From: Geojedonia litorea
GTDB lineage: Bacteria > Bacteroidota > Bacteroidia > Flavobacteriales > Flavobacteriaceae
Assembly (NCBI RefSeq): GCF_042654525.1
Contig: NZ_JBHSGP010000012.1
Location: 1-64,000 of the forward strand
Length of the DNA stretch: 64,000 bases
Direction of reading: 5' to 3'
Shown: positions 8,306 to 17,731 of the stretch, one piece after another
Position numbering within the stretch: position 1 is the stretch's first letter
Layout of the letters: the number at the start of each line of letters is the position of its first letter
Notes under the pieces: model-generated
The model's input: the letters and a program-made list of their open reading frames with translations, nothing else
What the model was told of the DNA's origin: nothing
The model's database searches: none
Translations under genes and position numbers: made by a program

Positions 8306-9829
8306 TTAGTTGGTTATGATATTGAGCATTTTTTCTGTGGCTTTTATAGCCGATACCGTTTGATCGGAATCCAATCCACGGGTTTTAAATTCTTTAAGAT
8401 CAAGCTTCCAGGTGATAATGGTTTCACATAAGGCATCAGAATGGCTTCCAGGAGGAATACGCACAGCATAATCTATAAGTTCAGGTAAATTGGTTTTCTG
8501 TTTTTTATAAACTGCTCTAATAGCATTCATAAAGGCATCAAATTGACCATCACCTTGCGCGTTTTCTTCATAAGTTTTATCCTCAATAGTTATCGAAACC
8601 GTTGTTGAAGGCCGTAAACCTTTAGAATGTGTTAACACATAAGAGTTCACTTTTACTTTTTCCTCATAAGCATAGCTGTCTAATACATCTGAAATGATAT
8701 AAGGCAAATCTTCTTTAGTGACAACTTGCTTTTTATCTCCAAGCTCTATAATACGCTGGGTTACTTTTTTAAGATCCTCATCATTTAACTGAAGTCCGAG
8801 TTCTTGTAAATTCTTTTGGATATTAGCTTTTCCTGATGATTTGCCCAATGCGTATTTACGAGTGCGACCGAAACGCTCTGGTAGCAAATCACTGAAATAC
8901 AGATTCTTTTTGTTGTCACCATCGGCATGTATGCCAGCAGTTTGCGTAAAGACGTTAGCCCCTATGATTGGTTTATTGGCTGGAATCATCACACCTGAAA
9001 AGTTCTCAACCAATTTACTTACTGTGTAAAGCATTTTTTCATTCACATCCACCTGAATTTCAGGAAGGAAGTCGTTAATTACGGCAATGGTACTGGCCAT
9101 AGGCGCATTACCTGCCCGCTCTCCCATTCCATTTACGGTGAGATGAAGTCCGTCAGCTCCAGCCTTTAGAGCTTCCATAGCATTGGAAACCCCAAGATCG
9201 TAATCGTTATGCGCGTGAAAATCGAAGTGGATATCAGGATATTTAGATTTAATTTCTTTGACAAAAGCATAAGATTCTGCCGGTGTTAATACACCTAATG
9301 TATCTGGCAGCATGATGCGTTCAATTGGCTGCGTAGAAAGAAACTCTAAAAACTCAAAAACATAGGCTTTTGAATTGCGCATGCCATTGCTCCAATCCTC
9401 TAAATACACATTAGTCACAATGTCTTTATTTTGGGCAATAGCAATAACTTGTTCTATTTCTTTAAAGTGTTGATCTGGAGTACGTTTAAGTTGGTGAGTT
9501 AAATGGTTTAACGAACCCTTTGTCAATAGATTTTGAACCTTTGAACCTGCCTCTAACATCCAATCAATAGAAACTCCTTTATCCACAAAAGTCAACACTT
9601 CTACTTTATCTAAATAGGCATGTTGACTTGCCCAATGTGTTACCGCTTTAACCGCTTCCAATTCCCCTTCAGATACACGAGCAGAGGCAATTTCAATACG
9701 GTCTACCTTAAGTTCTTCTAATAGCAGTTTGGCAATGGTCAGTTTTTCAGAAGCAGAAAAAGACACGCTAGAGGTTTGTTCACCATCGCGCAGGGTTGTG
9801 TCCATTATTTCAATTCGTTTCATAGTCAT
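8306..9829 (-). CDS. leuA: 2-isopropylmalate synthase (LeuA family, with C-terminal regulatory domain)
   Basis: The product has 507 residues. An N-terminal HMGL-like TIM barrel holds MDTTLRDGEQTSSVSFS, FDFHAHNDYDLGVSNAMEALKAGADGLHLTVNGMGERAGN and AGIHADG (metal-binding His residues). The C-terminal LeuA dimer domain at about residues 380-505 is where leucine, or in related enzymes isoleucine, inhibits. Position between leuD and leuB supports isopropylmalate synthase. The divergent signature (TSSVSFS instead of APGVAFS) puts it in the branch often annotated as LeuA2 or citramalate synthase, so a pyruvate-using activity cannot be excluded. ATG 9829 abuts the leuD stop; ATG 9823 is an equally possible start. 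Confidence 0.88.
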   Translation of the reverse strand: MTMKRIEIMDTTLRDGEQTSSVSFSASEKLTIAKLLLEELKVDRIEIASARVSEGELEAVKAVTHWASQHAYLDKVEVLTFVDKGVSIDWMLEAGSKVQNLLTKGSLNHLTHQLKRTPDQHFKEIEQVIAIAQNKDIVTNVYLEDWSNGMRNSKAYVFEFLEFLSTQPIERIMLPDTLGVLTPAESYAFVKEIKSKYPDIHFDFHAHNDYDLGVSNAMEALKAGADGLHLTVNGMGERAGNAPMASTIAVINDFLPEIQVDVNEKMLYTVSKLVENFSGVMIPANKPIIGANVFTQTAGIHADGDNKKNLYFSDLLPERFGRTRKYALGKSSGKANIQKNLQELGLQLNDEDLKKVTQRIIELGDKKQVVTKEDLPYIISDVLDSYAYEEKVKVNSYVLTHSKGLRPSTTVSITIEDKTYEENAQGDGQFDAFMNAIRAVYKKQKTNLPELIDYAVRIPPGSHSDALCETIITWKLDLKEFKTRGLDSDQTVSAIKATEKMLNIITN

Positions 9830-10426
9830 TTAGAGCAAAAGACCATCAGCAAAGGATTCAATTTCTCCTTTTATATTTTGAAGATAATCAATATCATCAA
9901 ATCCGTTCAACATGTTGTCTTTCTTATAACTATTAATTTCAAAAGATTCTTGGGCACCAGTGGCTATAATGGTAATGGTTTGATTAGGTAAGTTAACTTC
10001 CAATTGTGAGTTTGGGTCGGCATAGACCGCTTCGAATATCTGTTCTAAAAACTCGGGGCTCACCTGTACAGGTAAAACACCAACATTTAAGCAGTTATTT
10101 CTAAAAATATCTGCAAAAAAGCTAGAGACTACACATCGAAATCCGTAGTCGTACACAGCCCAAGCAGCATGTTCTCTAGAGGATCCCGAACCAAAGTTCT
10201 TTCCTCCTACAAGGATCTTTCCAGTATATATAGGGTTATTCAGTACGAAGCTTTCCTTGGGTGTATTATCTGCATTATACCTCCAATCCCTGAATAAATT
10301 ATCACCAAATCCTTCTCTAGCAGTCGCTTTTAAAAATCGTGCTGGTATAATCTGATCAGTATCTACATTCTCTAATGGTAATGGTACAGCTGTGCTGGTT
10401 AATGTATTAAATTTATCGTATGCCAT
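9830..10426 (-). CDS. leuD: 3-isopropylmalate dehydratase small subunit
   Basis: The 198-residue protein is the swivel domain of isopropylmalate isomerase, which pairs with LeuC to interconvert 2- and 3-isopropylmalate. Motifs are PLPLENVDTDQIIPARFLK near the N-terminus, GKNFGSGSSREHAAWAVYDYGFRCVVSSFFADIFRNN and GVLPVQ. It is followed without gap by leuA and preceded by leuC after an unusual 105-base hairpin-rich spacer. Confidence 0.96.
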   Translation of the reverse strand: MAYDKFNTLTSTAVPLPLENVDTDQIIPARFLKATAREGFGDNLFRDWRYNADNTPKESFVLNNPIYTGKILVGGKNFGSGSSREHAAWAVYDYGFRCVVSSFFADIFRNNCLNVGVLPVQVSPEFLEQIFEAVYADPNSQLEVNLPNQTITIIATGAQESFEINSYKKDNMLNGFDDIDYLQNIKGEIESFADGLLL

Positions 10427-10433
10427 TATGTTT

Positions 10434-10532
10434 GCTTTTCGCCTTTAGCATTAGGCTATTGGCTATTCTCTTTTATCTATTTTTATCTATTTCATTAATT
10501 TGCTTATAGCCAAAAGGCTAACCGCAAAAAGC
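10434..10532 (-). repeat. Imperfect inverted repeat / hairpin between leuC and leuD
   Basis: The leuC-leuD spacer contains nested complementary arms: GCTTTT (10434-10439) with AAAAGC (10527-10532), TTAGC (10445-10449) with GCTAA (10517-10521), and TTGGCTAT (10459-10466) with ATAGCCAA (10506-10513). The outer arm touches the leuC stop codon. It could be an mRNA processing or stability element inside the operon, or a mosaic repeat built of GGCTA units. Confidence 0.55.
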
Positions 10533-11929
10533 TATGCTAATAATTCTCTTGGATCTGTGACTACTCCAGTAACGGCAGCAGCGGCAGCAACTAAAGGACT
10601 AGCCAATAAGGTTCGTGAGCCAGGGCCTTGACGACCTTCAAAGTTTCTGTTCGAGGTACTTACTGCATACTTTCCAGCTGGTACTTTGTCATCGTTCATA
10701 GCTAAACAAGCCGAGCATCCTGGTTGTCTCAATACAAACCCGGACTCTGTTAGAATATCTAAAATACCTTCTTCTTTAATTTTATCTTCTACGATATGTG
10801 AACCAGGCACCAACCAAGCAGTGACATGATCAGCCTTTTTTCTGCCTTTTACGATAGATGCAAATGCCCTAAAGTCTTCTATTCTACCATTGGTACAGCT
10901 TCCTAAAAACACATAATCAATCTTTTTACCAATCATGACATCATTTTCGTCATAACCCATGTATTCGAGAGACTTTTTGTAAGTAGCAACACCACCTTCA
11001 ACTTTATCAGCATCAGGGATGTTTTTAGAGATTCCAATACCCATACCTGGATTGGTACCGTAGGTAATCATAGGTTCTATTTCACTGGCACTAAAAGTTA
11101 ATTCCTTGTCAAACGTAGCATCGGCATCGGTTTTTAAGGTTTTCCAATGCGCCACGGCTTTATCCCAAGCCTCACCTTTTAGAGATAGAGGTTTATCTTT
11201 TAAATAGTTGAGTGTCGTTTCGTCTGGTGCAATCATACCACCACGAGCACCCATTTCAATTGAAAGATTACAAACGGTCATACGGCCTTCCATGGTCATG
11301 TTTTCAAACACATCACCAGCATACTCCACAAAATAACCCGTAGCACCTGAAGTGGTTAATTTTGAAATAATAAATAAAGCTACATCTTTTGGTGTCACAC
11401 CTCTTCCTAATTGCCCATTAACATTAATGCGCATTTTTTTAGGTTTAGGCTGCATGATACATTGTGTAGACAGTACCATTTCCACTTCAGAAGTTCCAAT
11501 GCCAAAAGCAATGGCGCCAAAAGCACCGTGTGTAGAGGTATGCGAATCACCGCAAACAATGGTTGCACCTGGGAATGTGATTCCGTTTTCGGGGCCAACA
11601 ACGTGAACAATACCATTTTTGTGATGGCCAAGTCCCCAATGGCTGATGCCATATTCTTTTGAATTATCTTCCAAAGCTTTTAACTGGTTGGCCGATAATG
11701 GATCTTCAACTGGTAAATGCTGATTAATAGTTGGTGTATTATGATCTGCAGTTGCAAAGGTACGTTCTGGGTATAACACTTTTAGCCCTCTACTTTTTAG
11801 CCCTAAAAAAGCTACTGGACTCGTTACTTCATGAATAAAATGACGATCTATAAAGAACACATCTGGACCGCCTTCAATTTTTCTAACTACATGTGAGTCC
11901 CATACTTTGTCGAACAATGTTTTTCCCAT
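10532..11929 (-). CDS. leuC: 3-isopropylmalate dehydratase large subunit
   Basis: This 465-residue aconitase-family subunit carries the 4Fe-4S cluster for isopropylmalate isomerisation. Motifs are KVWDSHVV at the start, FIDRHFIHEVTSPVAF, VCGDSHTSTHGAFGAIAFGIGTSEVEMVLSTQ, the cluster cysteines in FLGSCTNGRIED and RQPGCSACLAMN, and the C-terminal FEGRQGPGSRTLLASP. It is the first gene of the leu operon. A -7 element lies about 70 bases upstream. I see no leucine-codon leader peptide. Confidence 0.97.
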   Translation of the reverse strand: MGKTLFDKVWDSHVVRKIEGGPDVFFIDRHFIHEVTSPVAFLGLKSRGLKVLYPERTFATADHNTPTINQHLPVEDPLSANQLKALEDNSKEYGISHWGLGHHKNGIVHVVGPENGITFPGATIVCGDSHTSTHGAFGAIAFGIGTSEVEMVLSTQCIMQPKPKKMRINVNGQLGRGVTPKDVALFIISKLTTSGATGYFVEYAGDVFENMTMEGRMTVCNLSIEMGARGGMIAPDETTLNYLKDKPLSLKGEAWDKAVAHWKTLKTDADATFDKELTFSASEIEPMITYGTNPGMGIGISKNIPDADKVEGGVATYKKSLEYMGYDENDVMIGKKIDYVFLGSCTNGRIEDFRAFASIVKGRKKADHVTAWLVPGSHIVEDKIKEEGILDILTESGFVLRQPGCSACLAMNDDKVPAGKYAVSTSNRNFEGRQGPGSRTLLASPLVAAAAAVTGVVTDPRELLA

Positions 11930-11973
11930 AGACTATTAACTTTTAAAATTTAATTGATTTATCAAAACAAAAG

Positions 11974-11988
11974 TAGCCAATTAGGCTA
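11974..11988 (-). promoter_or_regulatory. Small stem-loop in the leuC leader
   Basis: TAGCC-AATTA-GGCTA is a 5-bp perfect stem just after the predicted transcription start of the leu operon. On the minus strand it is followed by the U-rich stretch CTTTTGTTTTG. It is a weak candidate attenuator or operator. Confidence 0.3.
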
Positions 11989-12000
11989 GTTTTCGGGATG

Positions 12001-12008
12001 CAAAGTTA
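12001..12008 (-). promoter_or_regulatory. Putative -7 element of the leu operon
   Basis: On the minus strand this reads TAACTTTG, a full TAnnTTTG match. A GTTG lies 16 bases upstream (12025-12028), a poor -33 candidate. Confidence 0.45.
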
Positions 12009-12164
12009 CGAAATCTACTTTTTTCAACAGTAGGTTTTGACCTCTAACCTATTTGATTATTAGATTTTTACGTCATCAGGAATTGTGATGCTCAAAAATG
12101 AATAAAATGTAAAAGAATTCAGGTATTTCTGATAATTTTATTTTGAAAAATCTTTTCAGAAGTA

Positions 12165-12181
12165 CAGAAAGCTATTTTCTG
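12165..12181 (-). terminator. Weak stem-loop after bshA
   Basis: CAGAAA (12165-12170) and TTTCTG (12176-12181) form a 6-bp stem 17 bases beyond the bshA stop. The downstream minus-strand sequence is T-rich but interrupted, so termination here is uncertain. Confidence 0.35.
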
Positions 12182-12197
12182 GAATTTAAAACAGCAC

Positions 12198-13337
12198 TTA
12201 TTTCAACAGCATGCATTTTTGGAGTGTACTTTCGTAAATAGCTTCGTACTGAGGAACGATATTATGGATATCGAACTTTTTAGATTCTTGTTTAGCATTA
12301 GCCTTAAATTTCGAAAGACGATTAGGATCTTCAAGAATATGAATAGCATTTTTAGACATATCATCAACATCATTCACATTGCTTAAAAAACCTGAAACCC
12401 CATGAATATTCACCTCTGGAATACCCCCAGTATTACTAGATATCACTGGAACTCCAGATGCCATGGCTTCCAGGGCCGCTAAACCAAAACTTTCGGTTAC
12501 TGACGGTAACAAAAACAGATCACTAAAACAAAGAATCTTATCAATCTCATTACTATTCCCAAAAAACACCACCCTGTCCTGGATCCGCAACTGATGACAT
12601 AAGCGTTCAGCAGGTTCTCGTTCGGGCCCTTCACCAACCATCATAAGTTTTGCAGGTATATGCTTTTGAATATTATAAAACACTTTTACCACGTCTGAAA
12701 TGTTTTTTACTTTCCTGAAATTACTAATATGTGTAATAATTTTTTCATCTTCTTTTGCCATCATATCTCGTTGGCAATCGGTATAGTGTTGTTGATACTT
12801 ATTGAGATCTATAAAATTTGGAATGACTTCTATGTCGTTTTTAATATCGAACAGTCGAAGCGTATCGTCTTTTAAACTTTTTGAAACCGACGTTACTGCG
12901 TCAGATTTATTAATACTGAATGTCACAGCGGTTTTGTAAAATGGATGACTACCAACAAGGGTAATATCAGTTCCGTGAAGGGTTGTAACAATAGGCACAT
13001 AAATCCCTTCTTCCATTAACATCTTTTTAGCCATATAAGCCGCATACGCATGCGGAATAGCATAATGAACATGTAACAGCTCAATACCATGCAGTTTCAC
13101 CATGTCAACCAGTTTACTTGACAAGGCAAGTTCATATGGTTGGTATAAAAAGAGCGGGTATTCTGGAACGTTGACCTCATGATAATGAACGTTATTACTC
13201 AATAATTCCAACCGAACAGGTTGGCTATAGGTAATAAAATGGATTTCATGTCCGCGTTTCGATAATTCCAAACCTAGTTCGGTAGCCACAACGCCACTTC
13301 CCCCAAAAGTAGGATAACATACAATTCCTATTTTCAT
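12198..13337 (-). CDS. bshA: N-acetyl-alpha-D-glucosaminyl L-malate synthase (bacillithiol synthesis)
   Basis: This 379-residue GT4 glycosyltransferase begins MKIGIVCYPTFGGSGVVATELG, diagnostic of BshA, and contains HVHYAIPHAYAAYMAK, TTLHGTDITLVG and the GT4 donor site ESFGLAALEAMASGVPVISSNTGGIPEV. BshA joins UDP-GlcNAc and L-malate in the first step of bacillithiol, the low-molecular-weight thiol of Firmicutes and many Bacteroidota. BshB and BshC are not in this window. It lies 25 bases after the GH3 fusion gene and is likely co-transcribed with it. Confidence 0.93.
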   Translation of the reverse strand: MKIGIVCYPTFGGSGVVATELGLELSKRGHEIHFITYSQPVRLELLSNNVHYHEVNVPEYPLFLYQPYELALSSKLVDMVKLHGIELLHVHYAIPHAYAAYMAKKMLMEEGIYVPIVTTLHGTDITLVGSHPFYKTAVTFSINKSDAVTSVSKSLKDDTLRLFDIKNDIEVIPNFIDLNKYQQHYTDCQRDMMAKEDEKIITHISNFRKVKNISDVVKVFYNIQKHIPAKLMMVGEGPEREPAERLCHQLRIQDRVVFFGNSNEIDKILCFSDLFLLPSVTESFGLAALEAMASGVPVISSNTGGIPEVNIHGVSGFLSNVNDVDDMSKNAIHILEDPNRLSKFKANAKQESKKFDIHNIVPQYEAIYESTLQKCMLLK

Positions 13338-13362
13338 GAATTCAATATTTTAATAACTTCTA

Positions 13363-16278
13363 TTATTCAACAATTGCCTCATAAATAGCCCGTTGAATTT
13401 TTGTTCTTATATCTTCCTTTAGCAACAAATTTGAATCTGCTTTAGGATAGGTTCTATTAGCTAAAAATATATAAACGATCTCTTCTTCAGGATCTGCCCA
13501 TGCATAAGTGCCAGTAAATCCTGAATGTCCAAAACTCGTCATCGACACGCAACCACAGGTTGGCCCTTCATCCCCCAATTGCGGTTTATCAAATCCAATA
13601 CCGCGTCGCACATCATTTTGACAATAATAACAGGTATTAAATTTATCAATTGTTTCTGGTTTAAAATAACGTTTTCCTCCATAAAATCCTTTTTGCAAAA
13701 ACATTTGCATAATTTTAGCAACATCATTAGCATTACTAAATATGCCGGCATGGCCTCCAACACCATTTTGCATAGCTGCCCCCATATCATGCACATAGCC
13801 ATGCACTTTTTGGAATCTAAAGTAATCGTCAATTTCAGTAGGCACAATCTGTGTATCACTAAATATTGCTGATGGATTATAGGTGGTATAATTGGCCCCT
13901 AACGACTCGTAAAAATGCTCTTGCACCAATTCATCCATAGGTTTGTCGTAATATGATTCAATATATTTCTTTAAAATGTAGTAAGGCAAATCACTGTAGC
14001 GGTATCGTAGTCTTGAAAGCAATTTACTATCCTTAATAATGGTTTGCATGGTATCTGGATAATCATGCCTTAAATACATTTCATCAGCAACCTTTACATT
14101 AAACATAGGACTCGATTTTCGTCTGTAATATTTGGGGTCTGGCTTTTTAGAAGCATCCAAGGTTTCAACATAAAAAGGAATCCACGGGTTTAATCGCGCA
14201 TAATGCGAAAGCATTTGCTTCAATGTGATATTTGCTTTGTTAGAATCCTTGTACTCTGGTAGTAGTTTTGACAATTTAGTGTCTAAGCTTACAATTCCTT
14301 TTTCCTCCAACTCCATCAACAACGGAAGCGTAGCCAGAATTTTGGTAAGAGACGCTACATCGTAAATGTCATTAAACTTTACCTTCTCTTCATCTTCATA
14401 GGTATGTTTGCCAAAGTTTTTATTATAGATAACCTTTCCCTTTCTAGCAACTAAAAGCTGAATCCCAGGTGTCATTTTACCTTTTACTGCTACATTAGCA
14501 ATAGAGTCTAGCTTACGAAGTTTAATAGAACTCATACCAACACTTTCAGGCAAACCATAACTTAAGGATTGAATCGCATTATAGGTTAAACCAGTACCTA
14601 CCCTAAAAAAACTTCCAGCTGTTACGGGTAGACTGCCTTTAGCAGGAATGGCGCCAAATACTACTTGAGCAGATTTTTGTTGGGCCACCACACTGTTCTG
14701 GTAACTCACCACAATGGCTTTAATATTTTCAACCGCTTTTAAATCGTTTAAGGCGTATGGGCGTGCGAAAATATCCAAAATAACACTATTGGTTCTTGCA
14801 ATTTCATAGAGCCAAACTAATTCTTGATCACTAAATTTATAATCCTTCCAGGGATTGGCATTTGATTTATGAAGGCCTACAATAACCGTATTATAGTTTT
14901 GAAGTTTAATTAGTAGTTCATCTAATTTATCAGCTTTAACCTGATGTACTCTTGTATATTTTTTCAACTCTTCAAAAAATTCAGATCCACTATCATCACC
15001 CAAGGCAACATAAGCGATTTTTTTAGTTTCTAAATGTCTTAAAGGAAGTATCTCTTTGGCGTTTTTTACAACGGTTATCGCATTTTCAAATAGAGTTTCG
15101 TTGAGCAAATCGTCTTTAATGCGATTTAAATCATTTACGAGATTGACCAATCCAACAGGTTTGTGACGATTCAAACCAACCTTATACTTGGCCATTAGTA
15201 TTTTTTTGATTGAATGTGCCAAGCGTTCTTCAGTAATCTCTCCATTCTTGAAGGCTTCTTCCAATTTAGCAATACCTAATGGGACATCGGCCGACATGAG
15301 CATCACGTCATTTCCAGCTTTAAAAGCCGCCAAATCAATTTCACCCGACTCACTAAAATTTGAAGCACCTTTCATAGTCAAGGCGTCTGTAAATATTAAT
15401 CCTTTGAATTTCAAACGTTCTTTTAGTATATCTGTGATAATATGTTTTGATAAAGACGAAGGATAACCTTCTCTAGGCTCTAAACTAGGTACATTTAGAT
15501 GCGCAACCATTACACTCGACAAGCCTTCGTTAATCAGCTTTTTATAGGGATACAACTCAACAGAATCAATTCGCTGCGCATTAAAACTAATGGTCGGTAA
15601 AGTTTTGTGGGAATCACTGTCTGTATCACCATGTCCGGGAAAATGCTTTGCATTTGCTAAAACTCCTGCAGCTTGCATCCCTTTCATAAAAGCGGAAGCC
15701 TTATTAGTGACATTATCACGATCTTCCCCAAACGAGCGGTTACCAATTATGGGGTTATTAGGATTGGTATTGATGTCAACTACCGGAGCAAAATTAAAAT
15801 GAACGCCTATCCTTTTACTATGTTCACCTATGTGATAGCCTGCTTTTTCAACTAGGGCATTATCACGAATAGCCCCTAAAGTCATATTCCAAGGAAAAGC
15901 ATAGGTCGAATCTAATCGCATACTTAAGCCCCATTCGGCATCCATACCTATCAGCAAGGGTGTTTTTGAAATGGCTTGTAAGTTATTATTGAGTTTGGCT
16001 TGACGCATTGGCCCACCAAGTGAATAGATAAGACCACCAATATGATGCTCGGTAATTAGATTTCTAATAAGTTCTTTATGTTTAGCGTCTCCATTAGAAA
16101 AAACCTGAACCATATAGAGCTGGCCGATTCTTTCTTTCAATGTCATGGCACTATACATGCTATCGACCCATCTTTGTTGCATCAAAGCATCATTCGCTTG
16201 AAGTGGGTTTACCGATTCTTGCGAAACTAAAACGTTTAAAAAAAGAAGGGTAGAAATGAGAGGGACAATTTGGCGCAT
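13363..16278 (-). CDS. Two-domain cell wall enzyme: GH3 beta-N-acetylglucosaminidase fused to a beta-lactamase-fold serine hydrolase
   Basis: The product has about 971 residues, starting at ATG 16278, which opens directly on a signal peptide (MRQIVPLISTLLFLNVLVS); an upstream in-frame start at 16326 would add 16 residues with no signal character. Residues about 40-390 are GH3 of the NagZ type (NFAPVVDINTNP, NAKHFPGHGDTDSDSHKTLP with the His-Asp general acid/base, and nucleophile Asp in FTDALTMKG). After a GH3 C-terminal domain, residues about 590-970 are a class C beta-lactamase/DD-peptidase fold with SxxK as SLTK, a YSD motif and HSG in place of KTG. By inference it trims muropeptides in the periplasm during wall recycling. 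It shares a transcript with bshA. Confidence 0.88.
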   Translation of the reverse strand: MRQIVPLISTLLFLNVLVSQESVNPLQANDALMQQRWVDSMYSAMTLKERIGQLYMVQVFSNGDAKHKELIRNLITEHHIGGLIYSLGGPMRQAKLNNNLQAISKTPLLIGMDAEWGLSMRLDSTYAFPWNMTLGAIRDNALVEKAGYHIGEHSKRIGVHFNFAPVVDINTNPNNPIIGNRSFGEDRDNVTNKASAFMKGMQAAGVLANAKHFPGHGDTDSDSHKTLPTISFNAQRIDSVELYPYKKLINEGLSSVMVAHLNVPSLEPREGYPSSLSKHIITDILKERLKFKGLIFTDALTMKGASNFSESGEIDLAAFKAGNDVMLMSADVPLGIAKLEEAFKNGEITEERLAHSIKKILMAKYKVGLNRHKPVGLVNLVNDLNRIKDDLLNETLFENAITVVKNAKEILPLRHLETKKIAYVALGDDSGSEFFEELKKYTRVHQVKADKLDELLIKLQNYNTVIVGLHKSNANPWKDYKFSDQELVWLYEIARTNSVILDIFARPYALNDLKAVENIKAIVVSYQNSVVAQQKSAQVVFGAIPAKGSLPVTAGSFFRVGTGLTYNAIQSLSYGLPESVGMSSIKLRKLDSIANVAVKGKMTPGIQLLVARKGKVIYNKNFGKHTYEDEEKVKFNDIYDVASLTKILATLPLLMELEEKGIVSLDTKLSKLLPEYKDSNKANITLKQMLSHYARLNPWIPFYVETLDASKKPDPKYYRRKSSPMFNVKVADEMYLRHDYPDTMQTIIKDSKLLSRLRYRYSDLPYYILKKYIESYYDKPMDELVQEHFYESLGANYTTYNPSAIFSDTQIVPTEIDDYFRFQKVHGYVHDMGAAMQNGVGGHAGIFSNANDVAKIMQMFLQKGFYGGKRYFKPETIDKFNTCYYCQNDVRRGIGFDKPQLGDEGPTCGCVSMTSFGHSGFTGTYAWADPEEEIVYIFLANRTYPKADSNLLLKEDIRTKIQRAIYEAIVE

Positions 16279-16430
16279 ATAACAATAAGCTTGATTTATG
16301 TGTTTAGATACTAAATACCGTGCCAAATTACTATTTTTAGTAGGAAGTAAAAAAGACTTTAAGATAGATTTATAAAGAAGGTAATTAACAATTTTAGTTT
16401 ATAGAAAACTAATACACTAGACTTGAATTG

Positions 16431-17651
16431 CTAGATTAAATCGATATGTCTGTCGTGATAACCTAACAAATATAAAACACCATCAAGACCAATACTGGAT
16501 ATTGAACTTTGTGCATTATCTTTAACCGTAGGTTTAGCATGAAATGCAATACCTAAACCTGCTACATTAAGCATTTGCAAATCATTGGCTCCATCACCAA
16601 CTGCAATGGTTTGACTCATATTAATCCCTTCCATTTTGGCGATTTCTTTCAAATATTCGGCTTTTTTATCACCGTTAACTATATCACCAATATGGTTTCC
16701 AGTTAAAACCCCATCTTTTATTTCTAATCGATTGGCATACACATAATCTATACCTAATTCCTTTTGTAAGTAATGTCCGAAGTAATCAAAGCCACCTGAT
16801 AAAATTGCGGTTTTAAACCCATAACTTTTTAAGGTATCTATTAATCGTCTTGCGCCTTTAGTAATTGGTAGATTACGAGCTACGTCGTGAAGTACATCCT
16901 CACTGAGTCCTTTCAGTAATTTCATTCGTTTGATAAAACTTTCATTAAAGTCTATCTCACCTTGCATTGCCGACTCTGTAATTGCTTTTACTTCATCACC
17001 AACACCAGCCAATTCAGCTAATTCATCAATCACCTCGGTTTGAATGAGTGTAGAGTCCATATCGAAACAAACTAAACGCCTGTTACGTCTATAAATATTA
17101 TCTTCCTGAAATGCGATATCAACATCTAGATCTCTAGATATCTTCATGAATTTTTCATTAAACTCGGCCTTGTTTTCAATTTTTCCTCTAATAGAAAGTT
17201 GTATTGACGCTCTAGGATAGTCTTCTTTTCTTACCAGAGATAAACGACCTGTTAGTCGTTTAATGGCATCGATATTCAAATTTTTCTCTGAAATGACTTT
17301 TGCAACCTCAGATATTTGTAGAGCCGAAAGCTTTTCGCCTAAAATGGTTACTATATATCTGTCCTTTCCTTGAAGGTTTACCCAATGCTCATAGTCTTCA
17401 AGAGAAATTGGGGTAAATTTGGCCGTAATTCCAAGTTCATAGGCTGTAAATAATAATTCCTTTTGTACGGCAGCAGACTTCTCTCCTGATTGAATTTCAT
17501 AAAGCATACCTAAAGATAAGGTATCATGAATATTAGCTTGGCCAATATCTAATATCTTGGCATCATAATGTGCTAATACTCCTGTTAGGCTTGATGTTAA
17601 TCCAGGTTTATCTTGCCCTGATATGTTTAATAAGAAAATATCGTTCGCCAT
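16431..17651 (-). CDS. serB: Phosphoserine phosphatase with N-terminal ACT domains
   Basis: The 406-residue protein has two ACT-like domains (about residues 1-180, beginning DIFLLNISGQDKPGLTSSLTGVLA) and a HAD phosphatase with the nucleophile motif CFDMDSTLIQTEVIDELAELAGVGDEV, motif II SGGFDYF and motif III GDGANDLQMLN. It removes phosphate from O-phosphoserine in the last step of serine synthesis; the ACT domains may sense serine. The architecture matches long SerB proteins of actinobacteria and Bacteroidota. Confidence 0.95.
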   Translation of the reverse strand: MANDIFLLNISGQDKPGLTSSLTGVLAHYDAKILDIGQANIHDTLSLGMLYEIQSGEKSAAVQKELLFTAYELGITAKFTPISLEDYEHWVNLQGKDRYIVTILGEKLSALQISEVAKVISEKNLNIDAIKRLTGRLSLVRKEDYPRASIQLSIRGKIENKAEFNEKFMKISRDLDVDIAFQEDNIYRRNRRLVCFDMDSTLIQTEVIDELAELAGVGDEVKAITESAMQGEIDFNESFIKRMKLLKGLSEDVLHDVARNLPITKGARRLIDTLKSYGFKTAILSGGFDYFGHYLQKELGIDYVYANRLEIKDGVLTGNHIGDIVNGDKKAEYLKEIAKMEGINMSQTIAVGDGANDLQMLNVAGLGIAFHAKPTVKDNAQSSISSIGLDGVLYLLGYHDRHIDLI

Positions 17652-17731
17652 AATTTCTTCCTTGCGCTTAAAAAGCGGTAAAATTCATTAATCTATTTGA
17701 GATATGAAAGTTTTTATTGGACAAATGAACG

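Noticed and set aside
11930..12000. Leucine-codon leader peptide upstream of leuC
   Set aside because: No short ORF with clustered Leu codons is present; only a 5-bp stem-loop was found.
16279..16326. Longer N-terminus of the GH3 fusion protein
   Set aside because: The extra 16 residues are polar and would bury the signal peptide; ATG 16278 opens directly on a signal sequence.
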